From positions 1 to 64,000 of the forward strand of contig WYBR01000040.1 in the NCBI GenBank assembly GCA_011525805.1: 64,000 nucleotides of DNA. The letters run 5' to 3'. Under the pieces are notes generated by a model. The model saw nothing but the letters and a program-made list of their open reading frames with translations. It searched no databases and had not been told where the DNA came from. The stretch comes from Vicinamibacteraceae bacterium. Its GTDB lineage: Bacteria; Planctomycetota; Phycisphaerae; Phycisphaerales; UBA5793. A program made the position numbers and the translations under genes. Positions 32,572 to 40,212 of the stretch are shown here, piece by piece; position 1 is the first letter of the stretch; each line of letters starts with the position of its first letter.

Positions 32572-32853
32572 CTATGCCTCGATCGCGTCGGCGAAGCCAG
32601 CGAAGTCGAAGTCCTTCTCGGTGACTCCCCCCGCGTCGTGCGTGCTGAGCGTGAGCGTGACGCGGTTCCACCGGATGAGGATATCGGGATGGTGATGCAC
32701 CCGCTCGGCCCGCTGCGCCACCTGGTTCACGAATGCCATCGCCTGGGCAAAGTCCTTGAACTGGAACGTTCGGCTGATGCCGTCGCCCATGACGGACCAC
32801 TCCGGCGTCGCCTTGATCCGCTCCGCGATTTCCGCGGGCGAGAGTCTGGTCAT
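32572..32853 (-). CDS. phhB: Pterin-4a-carbinolamine dehydratase
   Basis: Dehydrates 4a-hydroxytetrahydropterin, recycling the cofactor of aromatic amino-acid hydroxylases; homologues also act in other pterin pathways. 93 residues, the family's usual length. The PCD signature is clear: RVHHHPDILIRWNRVTLTLS with the active-site histidines, then the later STHDAGGVTEKD. Start MTRLSPAEI; no hydroxylase gene is nearby. It diverges from the GluQ-RS gene over about 50 bases. The symbol follows the family; the role could be a more general pterin recycling one. Confidence 0.9.
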   Translation of the reverse strand: MTRLSPAEIAERIKATPEWSVMGDGISRTFQFKDFAQAMAFVNQVAQRAERVHHHPDILIRWNRVTLTLSTHDAGGVTEKDFDFAGFADAIEA

Positions 32854-32906
32854 GGGGCTGCTCCTATCGTCGCGGGGCCTTCATCATCTTGGATGCGAAT
32901 CACGAC

Positions 32907-33845
32907 ATGTCAAGCCGCGTCACGCGCCTCGCTCCCTCGCCGACCGGCGCCCTGCATCTGGGCAATCTGCGCACGTTTCTCATCAACTGGGCGCTGGCTC
33001 GCCGCGGCGGATGGCGGATCATCATGCGCATCGAAGACCTCGACAGCCCGCGCGTCAAGCCCGGCGCCGCCGACGAACTCCTTGACACCCTCCGATGGGT
33101 CGACCTCGACTGGGACGGCCCGGTCCTCGTGCAAAGTCAGGAGATGGAGCCTTGCCGCGAGGCCATGCGCTCGCTCGCCGGTCGCGGGCTGGTCTACCCC
33201 TGCGAACTCTCGCGCACCGAGATTGAGGCGGCCGCGTCGGCGCCGCACGGGCGCGAAGGTGAACTTCGCTTTCCTTCCTCGCTGCGACCGGCGGCGCGCC
33301 CCGGAGGATTCGCCGACGATCGGACGAATTGGCGCTTCGTCGTGCCTGATCGCATCGTCGAGTTCGAGGACGGGTTCGCGGGGCGGATCGCGCGCCGCCC
33401 CGCGATCGAGTGCGGCGACTTCGTCGTCTGGACGAAGCGCGGCCAGGCGGCGTACCAACTCGCCGTCGTCGTCGACGATGCCCGGCAGGGCGTGACGGAC
33501 GTCATTCGCGGCGATGACCTGGTTGACTCCGCGGCGCGGCAGATCCTCCTGATCGAGGCGCTGCAACTCAGCCCGCAGCCGCGGTACGTGCACGTGCCGC
33601 TGGTCGTCGGTCCGGACGGCCGCCGCCTCGCCAAGCGCCACGGCGACACACGGGTGGCCCAGTACCGCGCCCTCGGCGCCGCGCCCGAGCGCCTCATCGG
33701 GCTGATGGGATTCTGGTCGGGCGTGATTCCGCGCCGCGCTTTGCTTTCCATCTCCGAGTTCCGCGACGCCTTCGACCTGGCTACCCTTCCACGCGGCCCG
33801 ATTACGTTCACAAGCGAGGATGACCAGTGGCTGAGGCAGCGATGA
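32907..33845 (+). CDS. gluQ: Glutamyl-Q tRNA(Asp) synthetase
   Basis: A truncated glutamyl-tRNA synthetase catalytic core that attaches glutamate to queuosine 34 of tRNA-Asp. About 312 residues with no anticodon-binding domain, as expected. Class I signatures: GALHLGN (HIGH-type, residues 14-20) and RLAKRHGDT (KMSKS-type). GluQ-RS usually has a zinc-binding cysteine cluster after the first third; here only YPCELSRTE remains, so zinc is probably lost. Start chosen at MSSRVTRLAPSP; a TTG 18 bases upstream is in frame, and neither has a clear ribosome site. Its stop overlaps the next gene's ATG by 4 bases. Confidence 0.88.
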   Translation: MSSRVTRLAPSPTGALHLGNLRTFLINWALARRGGWRIIMRIEDLDSPRVKPGAADELLDTLRWVDLDWDGPVLVQSQEMEPCREAMRSLAGRGLVYPCELSRTEIEAAASAPHGREGELRFPSSLRPAARPGGFADDRTNWRFVVPDRIVEFEDGFAGRIARRPAIECGDFVVWTKRGQAAYQLAVVVDDARQGVTDVIRGDDLVDSAARQILLIEALQLSPQPRYVHVPLVVGPDGRRLAKRHGDTRVAQYRALGAAPERLIGLMGFWSGVIPRRALLSISEFRDAFDLATLPRGPITFTSEDDQWLRQR

Positions 33846-34360
33846 GAGCTCACTACCTGCTCGTGTACCTGTTCGCCGCGGCGGCGCTGATGCTTGCCGG
33901 CTGCGACAAGGACACCTCGGGAACGTATCCCGTCAAGATCGCCGGCGAGTGGTTCACCCTCGAAACCGCGATCTCGCAGGCCGAGCAGGCGCGTGGCCTG
34001 GGCGGCCGCGAGTCGATCGCCGCCGACGGCGGGATGATCTTTGTCTTCGACCGCGACGAAGAGCGTAATTTCTGGATGCTCGACTGCCTCGTGGACATCG
34101 ACATCCTCTACCTCGACTGGCAGGGGTTCATCGTTTCCGCCCACACCATGAAGGCGCAGCCTGCCCGCCGGCCGGACGAATCGGAGACGGCGTATCACGA
34201 GCGCCTGCGGGCGGACTCGTATCCGAGCCGGGGCCGGTGCCGCTACGTCATCGAGTTGCGGGCGGGTCGGATCGCGGAACTCGGCCTGCGCAAGGGGCAG
34301 AAGATCGACCTGGACCTTGAGCGGCTCAAGGCGCTGGCCCGAAGCGCCGATGATCGCTGA
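33842..34360 (+). CDS. DUF192-family lipoprotein
   Basis: A 172-residue exported protein. Residues 1-21 are a lipoprotein signal ending in the lipobox LAGC (Cys21). The rest fits DUF192: QARGLGGRESIAADGGMIFV, the aromatic FWMLDCLVDIDILYLD and the later PSRGRCRYVIEL. Function of the family is unknown; a small beta-rich extracytoplasmic fold. ATG overlaps the gluQ stop, so the two are translated together, probably without functional link. It resembles the usual 120-150-residue members apart from the signal. Confidence 0.8.
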   Translation: MRAHYLLVYLFAAAALMLAGCDKDTSGTYPVKIAGEWFTLETAISQAEQARGLGGRESIAADGGMIFVFDRDEERNFWMLDCLVDIDILYLDWQGFIVSAHTMKAQPARRPDESETAYHERLRADSYPSRGRCRYVIELRAGRIAELGLRKGQKIDLDLERLKALARSADDR

Positions 34361-34411
34361 GGGCGTGGCCCATCTGGCGGACCCCGGCTGCGCCAGCCGC
34401 GCGGTCCGATC

Positions 34412-35701
34412 ATGGCGATCCATCACCTCCATCTCGTGGGCTTCGACGCCGATGCCGACCTCCTCGCGCGGTGGTGTGCGGCGCTGCCCGCGTGCTGGCC
34501 GGGCGAGTCGCGCCTGGCCGTCGAGGCGTTGAGCGTCGACCAGGCCGTCGCCGCGCTGGACGGCCGGCGAGTCGACGCGTGTCTCTACTTCGTTTCTTCG
34601 CCGACGCTTTCCGCCGCCGCATACCAGTTGCTCGACGCCCTCGACGAGCAGCGCCTCCCGACGATCATCCTTACGCGCGACCGGCGGTTCCTCAGCGCCC
34701 ACGTCTCACCCGAGCAGGCCCTCGTCTGCGACCTCACCGAGCCGATCGAGCGTGTCGCCCTCCGCCTTGAAACGCTGCTCCAGCGGCAGCGGACGGTGGA
34801 GCGCTGCGTCGAGGAACTTCGCGTCGCGCGGCGATGCCAGACCGGCCTGCAGAGCGAAGTCTCGCGCATCCACGACGAGATGCAACTCGCCTCGATGATC
34901 CAGCGCGAGTTCCTTCCCCGCTCGCTGCCCGCGCTCGATGATGTGCGCTTCGGCGTGTTCTACCGCCCCGCCGGATACGTGAGCGGCGACATGTACGACA
35001 TCCGCCGCCTCGATGAGCACACCATCGGCTTTTTCCTCGCCGACGCGGTCGGGCACGGCGTGCCCGCGGCGCTGCTCACGATGGTCATCTCGCGCTGCCT
35101 CACGCTCAAGGTGGTCGGCGAAGTCGATTACCGAATCGTCCCGCCCGGCGAGGTGCTCGGGCGACTCAACGAAGAAATGCTCCGCCTTCAGAGCGCCGGC
35201 GGGCGATTCGCCACGGCCGTCTACGGCGTCATTGACACCCGCACCCACAAGGTCACCATCGCCGGTGCCGGACATCCGCCGCCGCGCCTCATTCAGGAAG
35301 ACGGTGAGTCGCTCGGGCTCGAAACCGACGGCGGGCTCCTCGGCGTCTTCCCGGACGCCGCCTTCAGCGAGATCTCCTTCACCCTCCGCGCCGGCGAGCG
35401 ACTCGTTCTCTTCACCGACGGCTTCGAGACGGCCTTCCCCGACGAATCGACCGCGCGCCGGCAGCGCCGCCTGCCCACCGATCGCTATCTCGACTGCCTC
35501 TCTCGCATCTGCGGCGCCCACGCGATGGTCGACGAGAGCATCGCGCAACTCGGCGTCCTCGTGGATGACCAGTCCGGCTCGCTGCACCAGATCGACGATC
35601 TCACCGCGATCATCGTCCAGTCCGACGCCCCGGCGGGCTGCGTCAGCGTCGCCGCCCCCGCCTCCGTCCGCACTGGCCGCAGCGCCGACCTCGCGGCATA
35701 A
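34412..35701 (+). CDS. SpoIIE-type PP2C serine phosphatase with receiver-like N-terminus
   Basis: A 429-residue regulator. Residues 1-115 look like a degenerate response-regulator receiver, lacking an evident phospho-acceptor aspartate in the usual place. A coiled-coil linker (about 120-160) leads to a PP2C-like phosphatase: MIQREFLPRSLP, the metal site SGDMYD, FFLADAVGHGVPAALLT, GAGHPPP and LFTDGFETAF. Such enzymes (RsbU type) dephosphorylate anti-sigma-antagonists, but no RsbV/RsbW-like gene is nearby. Ribosome site weak. It follows the DUF192 gene by 51 bases, so may be in the same transcript. Confidence 0.87.
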   Translation: MAIHHLHLVGFDADADLLARWCAALPACWPGESRLAVEALSVDQAVAALDGRRVDACLYFVSSPTLSAAAYQLLDALDEQRLPTIILTRDRRFLSAHVSPEQALVCDLTEPIERVALRLETLLQRQRTVERCVEELRVARRCQTGLQSEVSRIHDEMQLASMIQREFLPRSLPALDDVRFGVFYRPAGYVSGDMYDIRRLDEHTIGFFLADAVGHGVPAALLTMVISRCLTLKVVGEVDYRIVPPGEVLGRLNEEMLRLQSAGGRFATAVYGVIDTRTHKVTIAGAGHPPPRLIQEDGESLGLETDGGLLGVFPDAAFSEISFTLRAGERLVLFTDGFETAFPDESTARRQRRLPTDRYLDCLSRICGAHAMVDESIAQLGVLVDDQSGSLHQIDDLTAIIVQSDAPAGCVSVAAPASVRTGRSADLAA

Positions 35702-35877
35702 GGTCGTGTCGCTCGGACTCCTCTGCCGCGTGTGAACTCTGCCGCTCCCGCCCCCTCTGGCCGCATTCGCCGTTGGCCATGCCGGTCTTCTCTTGCACTT
35801 CGCCCCGCCGTCCTGTACACTTGCGTCATGGCGGCGAAAACCATCGCGGGGACGAAGGCAGTCGCGAAGGAGTGCAT

Positions 35878-36153
35878 ATGACCGGACCGACCGCACGAGG
35901 CACGATCGTCGCCGACACGCCCGTCGAACTTGCCGCCCCCTGGTGGACGCGGCGCAAGGTTCTGATCACCTGCGTCACCACCAGCGACCCCGGCGGCGTC
36001 GTCTACGTCGGCGGACCGAGTGTGAGCGCCGACGACGGCTACCCCCTCCGCGCCCGCGACCGACTCCGCCTCGACCTCGCCCCCGACGCCGCACTCTTCG
36101 CGGTCGTGTCCACCGGCACCGCCGACGTGCGCGTTCTGGAGACGAGCGAATGA
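35878..36153 (+). CDS. Small protein of unknown function, 91 residues
   Basis: ATG at 35878 follows AAGGAGTGCAT, a strong ribosome site. The product is soluble and beta-rich: VVYVGGPSVSADDGYPLRAR then DRLRLDLAPDAALFAVVSTG and a final VRVLETSE. The Gly/Asp turns and pattern remind me of short phage or virion-associated proteins, but I cannot name a family. The neighbouring genes do not help. The segment after its stop leads into the accessory block at 36.2 kb. Confidence 0.6.
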   Translation: MTGPTARGTIVADTPVELAAPWWTRRKVLITCVTTSDPGGVVYVGGPSVSADDGYPLRARDRLRLDLAPDAALFAVVSTGTADVRVLETSE

Positions 36154-36194
36154 TGGGGCTGAGTACGGATTTCGGAGTGGGGAATCAGCGTCCT

Positions 36195-36236
36195 ACCTCG
36201 AATTACTGGAAGCCGGTGACGGTCACGCCCGTGGGA
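36195..36236 (-). pseudogene. Degenerate copy of the 3' end of tsf
   Basis: 42 bases match the real tsf 3' end (40223-40264) at 36 positions, in the same orientation. Read on the minus strand they give GVTVTGFQ, a stop, then FEVG, against GVTVTGFQRFEVGR in EF-Ts. The similarity fades beyond about 36240. Confidence 0.75.
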
Positions 36237-36299
36237 GTGCTCACACTTGCGGGCCAATCCGTGGGAGCATGGAATAAACTGGGGCAGTCGCTCGCCAGT

Positions 36300-36785
36300 T
36301 CACCTTCGCCTCCGATACTCGACTCGAAGCAGCCAGAGCAGGCCCCAGGTCATCAAGCCGTTTCGCACGAGACCAAGTGGCGACTTGTCGCCGCCGAGGA
36401 TTGCGTTGCGAACAGCGCCGAAACAGCCGCAGGAAGGCGCCGAAGGGTCGAGCCACAGGCGAACAAGCACGAAAGAGAACACAATCAGCGCGACCAGTGA
36501 AATCCAAAGGGCAACTCGACGACCGACATCAAGCAGCAGGCTCCATCCAAGGGCAGATTCGAGAATGGCCAGCAGGACAGCGAGTACGATAGCGAAGGAC
36601 ATCGAACTGCCCAGCACGTACTGAATGGCGACTGATGTAAACGTAAAGTCCCACGTCTTCCCGGCCGCAGCGGCGAGAAATACGGCGCCCAACGTGAGCA
36701 TGACGCCGCGGGCGGCGAAGCCCTGTCTGCGAACATCGTGCGCGATCGCACCGGTACGCTCGGAGAAGTCAGAGCTCCGCAACAC
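36300..36785 (-). CDS. MauE/DoxX-like membrane protein
   Basis: About 161 residues with four hydrophobic helices (MLTLGAVFLAAAAGKTWDF; a second with FAIVLAVLLAILESALGW; a third VALWISLVALIVFSFVLV; a last one near the C-terminus). Between helices 3 and 4 lies PSCGCFGAV, the CxC pair typical of MauE-type proteins, which are implicated in disulfide formation for methylamine dehydrogenase. I prefer GTG 36785 because GGGAG lies 8 bases upstream; ATG 36701 is the next candidate. The GTG start overlaps the preceding gene's end by 17 bases. It sits two genes from a cysteine-rich exported peptide. Confidence 0.6.
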   Translation of the reverse strand: MLRSSDFSERTGAIAHDVRRQGFAARGVMLTLGAVFLAAAAGKTWDFTFTSVAIQYVLGSSMSFAIVLAVLLAILESALGWSLLLDVGRRVALWISLVALIVFSFVLVRLWLDPSAPSCGCFGAVRNAILGGDKSPLGLVRNGLMTWGLLWLLRVEYRRRR

Positions 36786-37647
36786 TTGAAGCGCTCCCGG
36801 CAGGGCGATTGGACACAAAGAGGTGCTCCACAATCCACCGCGAATCAACAGCGTCCCAGAAGAGCACAATGATCAGGGGGCTGCGCTCCCGATTCGCAAA
36901 CTCCCCGACGAGTCCGACCGTGGCGATCTCCACCTTGCCGAAGCGCGCAATGATGTCCTGTCGACTGTGCCGGAATCGCCACCAAGGGCGACCCATCTTG
37001 ATGGTGCCGCTCTGCCACATCTCGACACCAACAATCGAGTCGGATCCGCGCGGCGGCGCGTCGCCGGGCCATGTCGCTTCATCATCGGGATCGCGTCCGA
37101 GGGTGCTGAACTGAATCACCGCGCCGTCCACTCCCTCGGCGATGGCGATCAGGCGGTTTGTCCCATTGGCGTGGCGCCGGCTTTCGATCCAGAGTGTGTC
37201 GAAGATATCCGTCGTATCCGAATCTGGCGGAAGGTCGGCTCCGAAGTACCATTGCCAGGCGAGCGCGGGCCCGTCAGGACGATTGGCCAATTCTTCAAGC
37301 GCCTGCAGTTCCGCACCGTACGACTCTCGCCATGCGCGGTACGCCGTTGGCGAGTCGGAGGAAAAGGACCAATACAGAAACTCCGACACCGTGTCGAGCA
37401 ATTCCGTTGATTTCCGCGGGTCCGCCGAGGACTCAACCCAGGCGCGGGAGAGTGTGGACCTGATGACATCGGACGGACCGAGCGGCGACATCCCAACGCG
37501 CTCGAACGCCTTCGCGGAGGCTCGCCGTTCCGCCGCGAGGGCATCGGCACGATCCAACCACCTCATGCGGCCGACCACAATCAACGGAATGAGGACCGCG
37601 CACGCCGACAGAACCAGCACATAGACCTGAATTCGTGTATGGCGCAT
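36769..37647 (-). CDS. Membrane-anchored protein of unknown function
   Basis: 292 residues with one hydrophobic N-terminal helix (about 8-27: VYVLVLSACAVLIPLIVVG), then a soluble part presumably outside the membrane. The middle is helical and rich in Trp, Ala and Arg (YWSFSSDSPTAYRAWRESYG). The C-terminal half looks beta-rich and ends in a segment that describes a folded unit (IVLFWDAVDSRWIVEHLFVS). I recognise no family. It lies between the cysteine-rich peptide gene and the MauE-like gene on the same strand, overlapping the latter by 17 bases, so the three probably act together. Confidence 0.6.
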   Translation of the reverse strand: MRHTRIQVYVLVLSACAVLIPLIVVGRMRWLDRADALAAERRASAKAFERVGMSPLGPSDVIRSTLSRAWVESSADPRKSTELLDTVSEFLYWSFSSDSPTAYRAWRESYGAELQALEELANRPDGPALAWQWYFGADLPPDSDTTDIFDTLWIESRRHANGTNRLIAIAEGVDGAVIQFSTLGRDPDDEATWPGDAPPRGSDSIVGVEMWQSGTIKMGRPWWRFRHSRQDIIARFGKVEIATVGLVGEFANRERSPLIIVLFWDAVDSRWIVEHLFVSNRPAGSASSVAEL

Positions 37648-37739
37648 GACACCTCACGGCGGCGGAAGGAGAGGCGACGAACTTCAGCAGCCCCTCGCTG
37701 ATGTTGACCCATGTCGGAGATTCTGGCCGCAGGCATGGT

Positions 37740-38009
37740 CTAGTCACCAACTCCATCGGGGCACGGCCCTCCATTAATCGCAATGCAACCGTCGACAGAA
37801 CAGTAGCATCCAAGCACGCCGTTGAAGGTGCAACAGCAGCCAATAGGCTTCGTGACCGGGCAGGTGCGCGGTGGAAACAAGGAGCAGTAGCCGTCGCAAG
37901 TGACGCCCTCCGACGGATTGAGTCGCGCCCAGGCCGACACGGCGATCGCTGACAGCATCGCACAGGCCGCCATTCCGGTACACACGGAGTCTGAAAGGGT
38001 TCGCTTCAT
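37740..38009 (-). CDS. Exported cysteine-rich peptide
   Basis: 89 residues. ATG 38009 follows AAGGA 8 bases upstream. An N-terminal signal peptide (basic MKRT, then a hydrophobic run ending SAWA) is followed by a mature part of about 60 residues with ten cysteines, including GCCC and GCYC, and Gly/Pro-rich turns: a small disulfide-packed protein. I recognise no family. It is the first of three minus-strand genes, ahead of the anchored unknown protein and the MauE-like protein. An even cysteine count beside a candidate disulfide-handling membrane protein suggests substrate and maturation factor (inference). Confidence 0.6.
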   Translation of the reverse strand: MKRTLSDSVCTGMAACAMLSAIAVSAWARLNPSEGVTCDGYCSLFPPRTCPVTKPIGCCCTFNGVLGCYCSVDGCIAINGGPCPDGVGD

Positions 38010-38057
38010 GTTAGGCATCCTTCGAGCGAGAGTCAAGGTGGAGTCGACGTACGACGC

Positions 38058-38087
38058 TTGACAGCGTCCCCCCCCCCCCCGTACGAT
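38058..38087 (+). promoter_or_regulatory. Sigma-70-type promoter of the prepilin gene with poly-C spacer
   Basis: A perfect -35 TTGACA (38058-38063) and a -10 TACGAT (38082-38087) are separated by 18 bases, 13 of which are an unbroken C tract (38068-38080). The prepilin ATG lies 65 bases past the -10. Slippage in the tract would change the spacer length, a known on/off switch design in other bacteria (for example Neisseria porA). Confidence 0.65.
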
Positions 38088-38332
38088 GTCAAGTCCAGTT
38101 GTCGAAAAGTTGATTGGACCACTTTGCCTGGGTGGCCGAGGATTAGGGCTGATGCCAAGGCGCATGCGGCAACCTCAAGCGTTCACGATGATCGAACTGC
38201 TCGTCGTGATTTCGATCATCTGGCTTCTCGTTTCGATCCTGCTGCCCTCGCTTGCGGCGGCGCGCCACTCTACACGCTACGTTCAGGCGGCGAGCGTGAT
38301 GCGACAGATGTACATGTCTGTGGCATTGTACG

Positions 38333-38362
38333 TGAGGTGGCCCACGAATGGCGGACACAGGG
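38333..38362 (+). repeat. IS left inverted repeat
   Basis: 30 bases beginning TGAGGTGGCCCACGAATGG and ending ACAGGG; exact reverse complement of 39573-39602. Confidence 0.93.
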
Positions 38363-38401
38363 AGTCGTCGGCATAATGGTCGACAGAAAGGACTCCCTGC
38401 C

Positions 38402-38683
38402 ATGGCCAATCCTCGTTACTCCGAACAGTTCAAGCGTGAGGCGGTGCGTCTCGTGACCGAAGAGGGCTACTCGGCCAAGAAGGCCGGCGAGGCCGTCGGC
38501 GTCTGTCACACCACGATCCGGGCCTGGGTCGATCGCTGGGGCGATGAGTCGCCCCGGCGCACGAAGTTCGCCTCCGAGCGGGATGAACTCGAGCATCTGC
38601 GGTCAGAGAATCGACGCCTGCGCCTGGAACGCGACATCCTAAAAAAAGCGACCGCTTTCTTCGCGAAGGAGCAGACCTCGTGA
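38402..38683 (+). CDS. IS3-family transposase OrfA
   Basis: 93 residues. N-terminal helix-turn-helix (YSEQFKREAVRLVTEEGYSA then VGVCHTTIRAWVDRW) that binds the element's ends, followed by a leucine-zipper-like coil (ELEHLRSENRRLRLERDILKK). ATG 38402 follows AAGGA. Near its end the sequence CTAAAAAAAGCG (A7 at 38641-38647) is a -1 frameshift site; slippage there would fuse it to OrfB, which lies in the -1 frame. Its own stop overlaps the OrfB start codon by 4 bases (GTGA). Confidence 0.9.
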   Translation: MANPRYSEQFKREAVRLVTEEGYSAKKAGEAVGVCHTTIRAWVDRWGDESPRRTKFASERDELEHLRSENRRLRLERDILKKATAFFAKEQTS

Positions 38684-39564
38684 GACGCTACCAGTTCATC
38701 GATCAACACCGCGAGCGGTATCCGCTGGCGACTCTGACGCAGACGCTTGAGGTCTCGCGCAGCGGCTTTTACGAGTGGCGGGAGCGGCCGGTTTCCGACC
38801 GGGCCCGGCGTCGCGAGGGTCTGGCCCAACGGGTGCAGGACGTGTTCGCTGAGCACGATGGCATCTACGGCAGCCGGAAGATCGCCAGGGAACTCATCGA
38901 ACGCCAGGTGCAGGTCTGCCGCAACACCGTGGCGGCGCTGATGCGCACGAGGAACCTGCACTCCAAGGCGCAGCGGCGAAGATCGTTCACGGTGACGACG
39001 GATTCGAATCACCTCGAGCCGATCGCGCCCAATGTGCTCGATCGTGACTTTACGGCGACGGGACCGAACGAGAAGTGGGTGGCGGACATCACCTACGTGG
39101 CCACGGACGAGGGCTGGGCGTACCTGGCGGCGGTGATGGACCTGTACTCGCGGCGGATCGTCGGCTGGGCGGTCAGCGATTCCTTGGAAACCTCCCTGGT
39201 GCTCGAGGCGCTCGATCGCGCGATCGAAACCCGGCGGCCGGCGCGTGGCGCCTTGACGCATCACTCCGATCGCGGCTGCCAGTACGCCAGTTCCGACCAT
39301 CGCGCCCGGCTGGCGGAGCAGGGCATCACCTGCAGCATGAGTCGCCGCGGCGACTGCTGGGACAACGCGTGCATGGAGCGGTTCATGAACTCGTACAAGA
39401 ACGAATGGGCGAATCACCGCCGCTATGAGACCGTGAAGGAGGTCCATCACAGCACATTCGAGTACATCGAGATCTTCTACAATCGGAAGCGTCGCCACCA
39501 GACGCTTGGCTATCTCTCCCCGATCGCGTTCGAAGAGAAACATCGCTCAATGAACGCCGCCTGA
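38680..39564 (+). CDS. IS3-family transposase OrfB (DDE integrase catalytic part)
   Basis: 294 residues as written from GTG 38680; in IS3 elements the working transposase is the OrfAB frameshift product. The integrase core shows the DDE residues: first D in WVADITYVA, second D in HHSDRGCQYAS, and E in DNACMERF, with the usual closing YNRKRRHQTLGYLSP. No stop or frameshift interrupts it, so it should be functional. An HTH_21-like region (HDGIYGSRK, in which E precedes the H) lies near residue 60. Confidence 0.92.
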   Translation: MRRYQFIDQHRERYPLATLTQTLEVSRSGFYEWRERPVSDRARRREGLAQRVQDVFAEHDGIYGSRKIARELIERQVQVCRNTVAALMRTRNLHSKAQRRRSFTVTTDSNHLEPIAPNVLDRDFTATGPNEKWVADITYVATDEGWAYLAAVMDLYSRRIVGWAVSDSLETSLVLEALDRAIETRRPARGALTHHSDRGCQYASSDHRARLAEQGITCSMSRRGDCWDNACMERFMNSYKNEWANHRRYETVKEVHHSTFEYIEIFYNRKRRHQTLGYLSPIAFEEKHRSMNAA

Positions 39565-39572
39565 AACCTCGA

Positions 39573-39602
39573 CCCTGTGTCCGCCATTCGTGGGCCACCT
39601 CA
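39573..39602 (+). repeat. IS right inverted repeat
   Basis: 30 bases beginning CCCTGTGTCCGCC and ending CCACCTCA; exact reverse complement of the left end. Confidence 0.93.
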
Positions 39603-40212
39603 ACGGAAGCGACTCACATGGCGCGTTTCCCTACTTTGCGACTCCTCGAGACCCTTTCGGTCCCGTGGTCGTCAACGGAGTCGACCTGCGCCGGGCGCAA
39701 GGACGCTACTACGCGCCTCAGGCTTCCTACTGGCCGTCGCTTTTGCGTCGGTACATCTCAGGTCGTCCGCAGCTTCCCCAACGCGATGCGATGATTCCGG
39801 TCGGCGAGCGATTCGGCCTTTCGCCGGATCGAAACGATGAGGTGCTTTTCACCAGGTTTGAACTCTCCTACACCGTGTTCTCAGCGCCGGAGGAGTGGTA
39901 CGCCGACGAGACTCCGCGGATTCGTTCTTACTACCGGGGAACGAACTGGGACGAGATAAGGTGCCCTTCCCAGAAAGGTCTCCTCGTCGATGTCCATTGG
40001 CTCTCAAGGGAAGTCCTGCGAACTGGGATCCCGACGCTCTCGTTCACGATGGCCGATGGGGCGACCGACCGGATGCGATGGGAAGACATGAAAGACGACC
40101 TGGTGTACCGTCGCGGAGCCGTGACCAACATGCCGGTGATGAACACCCGCTATGGCCTTCATGGGCGTGACCGATAGCCACACTCAACCCAAGCGATTGT
40201 CCGCGCATTCGC

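Larger units (their letters stand above)
38333..39602 (+). mobile_element. IS3-family insertion sequence, complete
   Basis: 1270 bp, bounded by 5'-TG and CA-3'. Perfect 30-bp terminal inverted repeats (38333-38362 and 39573-39602) and a 3-bp direct target duplication ACG (38330-38332, 39603-39605). It holds overlapping orfA and orfB with an A7 slippery site between. All parts are intact, so it is likely recent and active. It interrupts the prepilin gene. Confidence 0.93.
38152..40177 (+). pseudogene. Prepilin-type protein gene split by the IS3-family element
   Basis: The 5' part (38152-38332) encodes a short leader then [18 protein letters not shown], the type II secretion/type IV pilus cleavage and methylation motif. 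The 3' part (39606-40177) encodes the rest of a planctomycete pseudopilin (AFPYFATPRDPFGP ... FTMADGATDRMRW). Removing the element and one copy of the 3-bp duplication joins ...ALY to GSDSHGAFPYF in frame and gives 753 bases, 250 residues. So the gene was intact before insertion and could be restored by precise excision. ATG 38152 follows AGGATTAGGG. Its paralogue is at 52484-53291. Confidence 0.85.
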
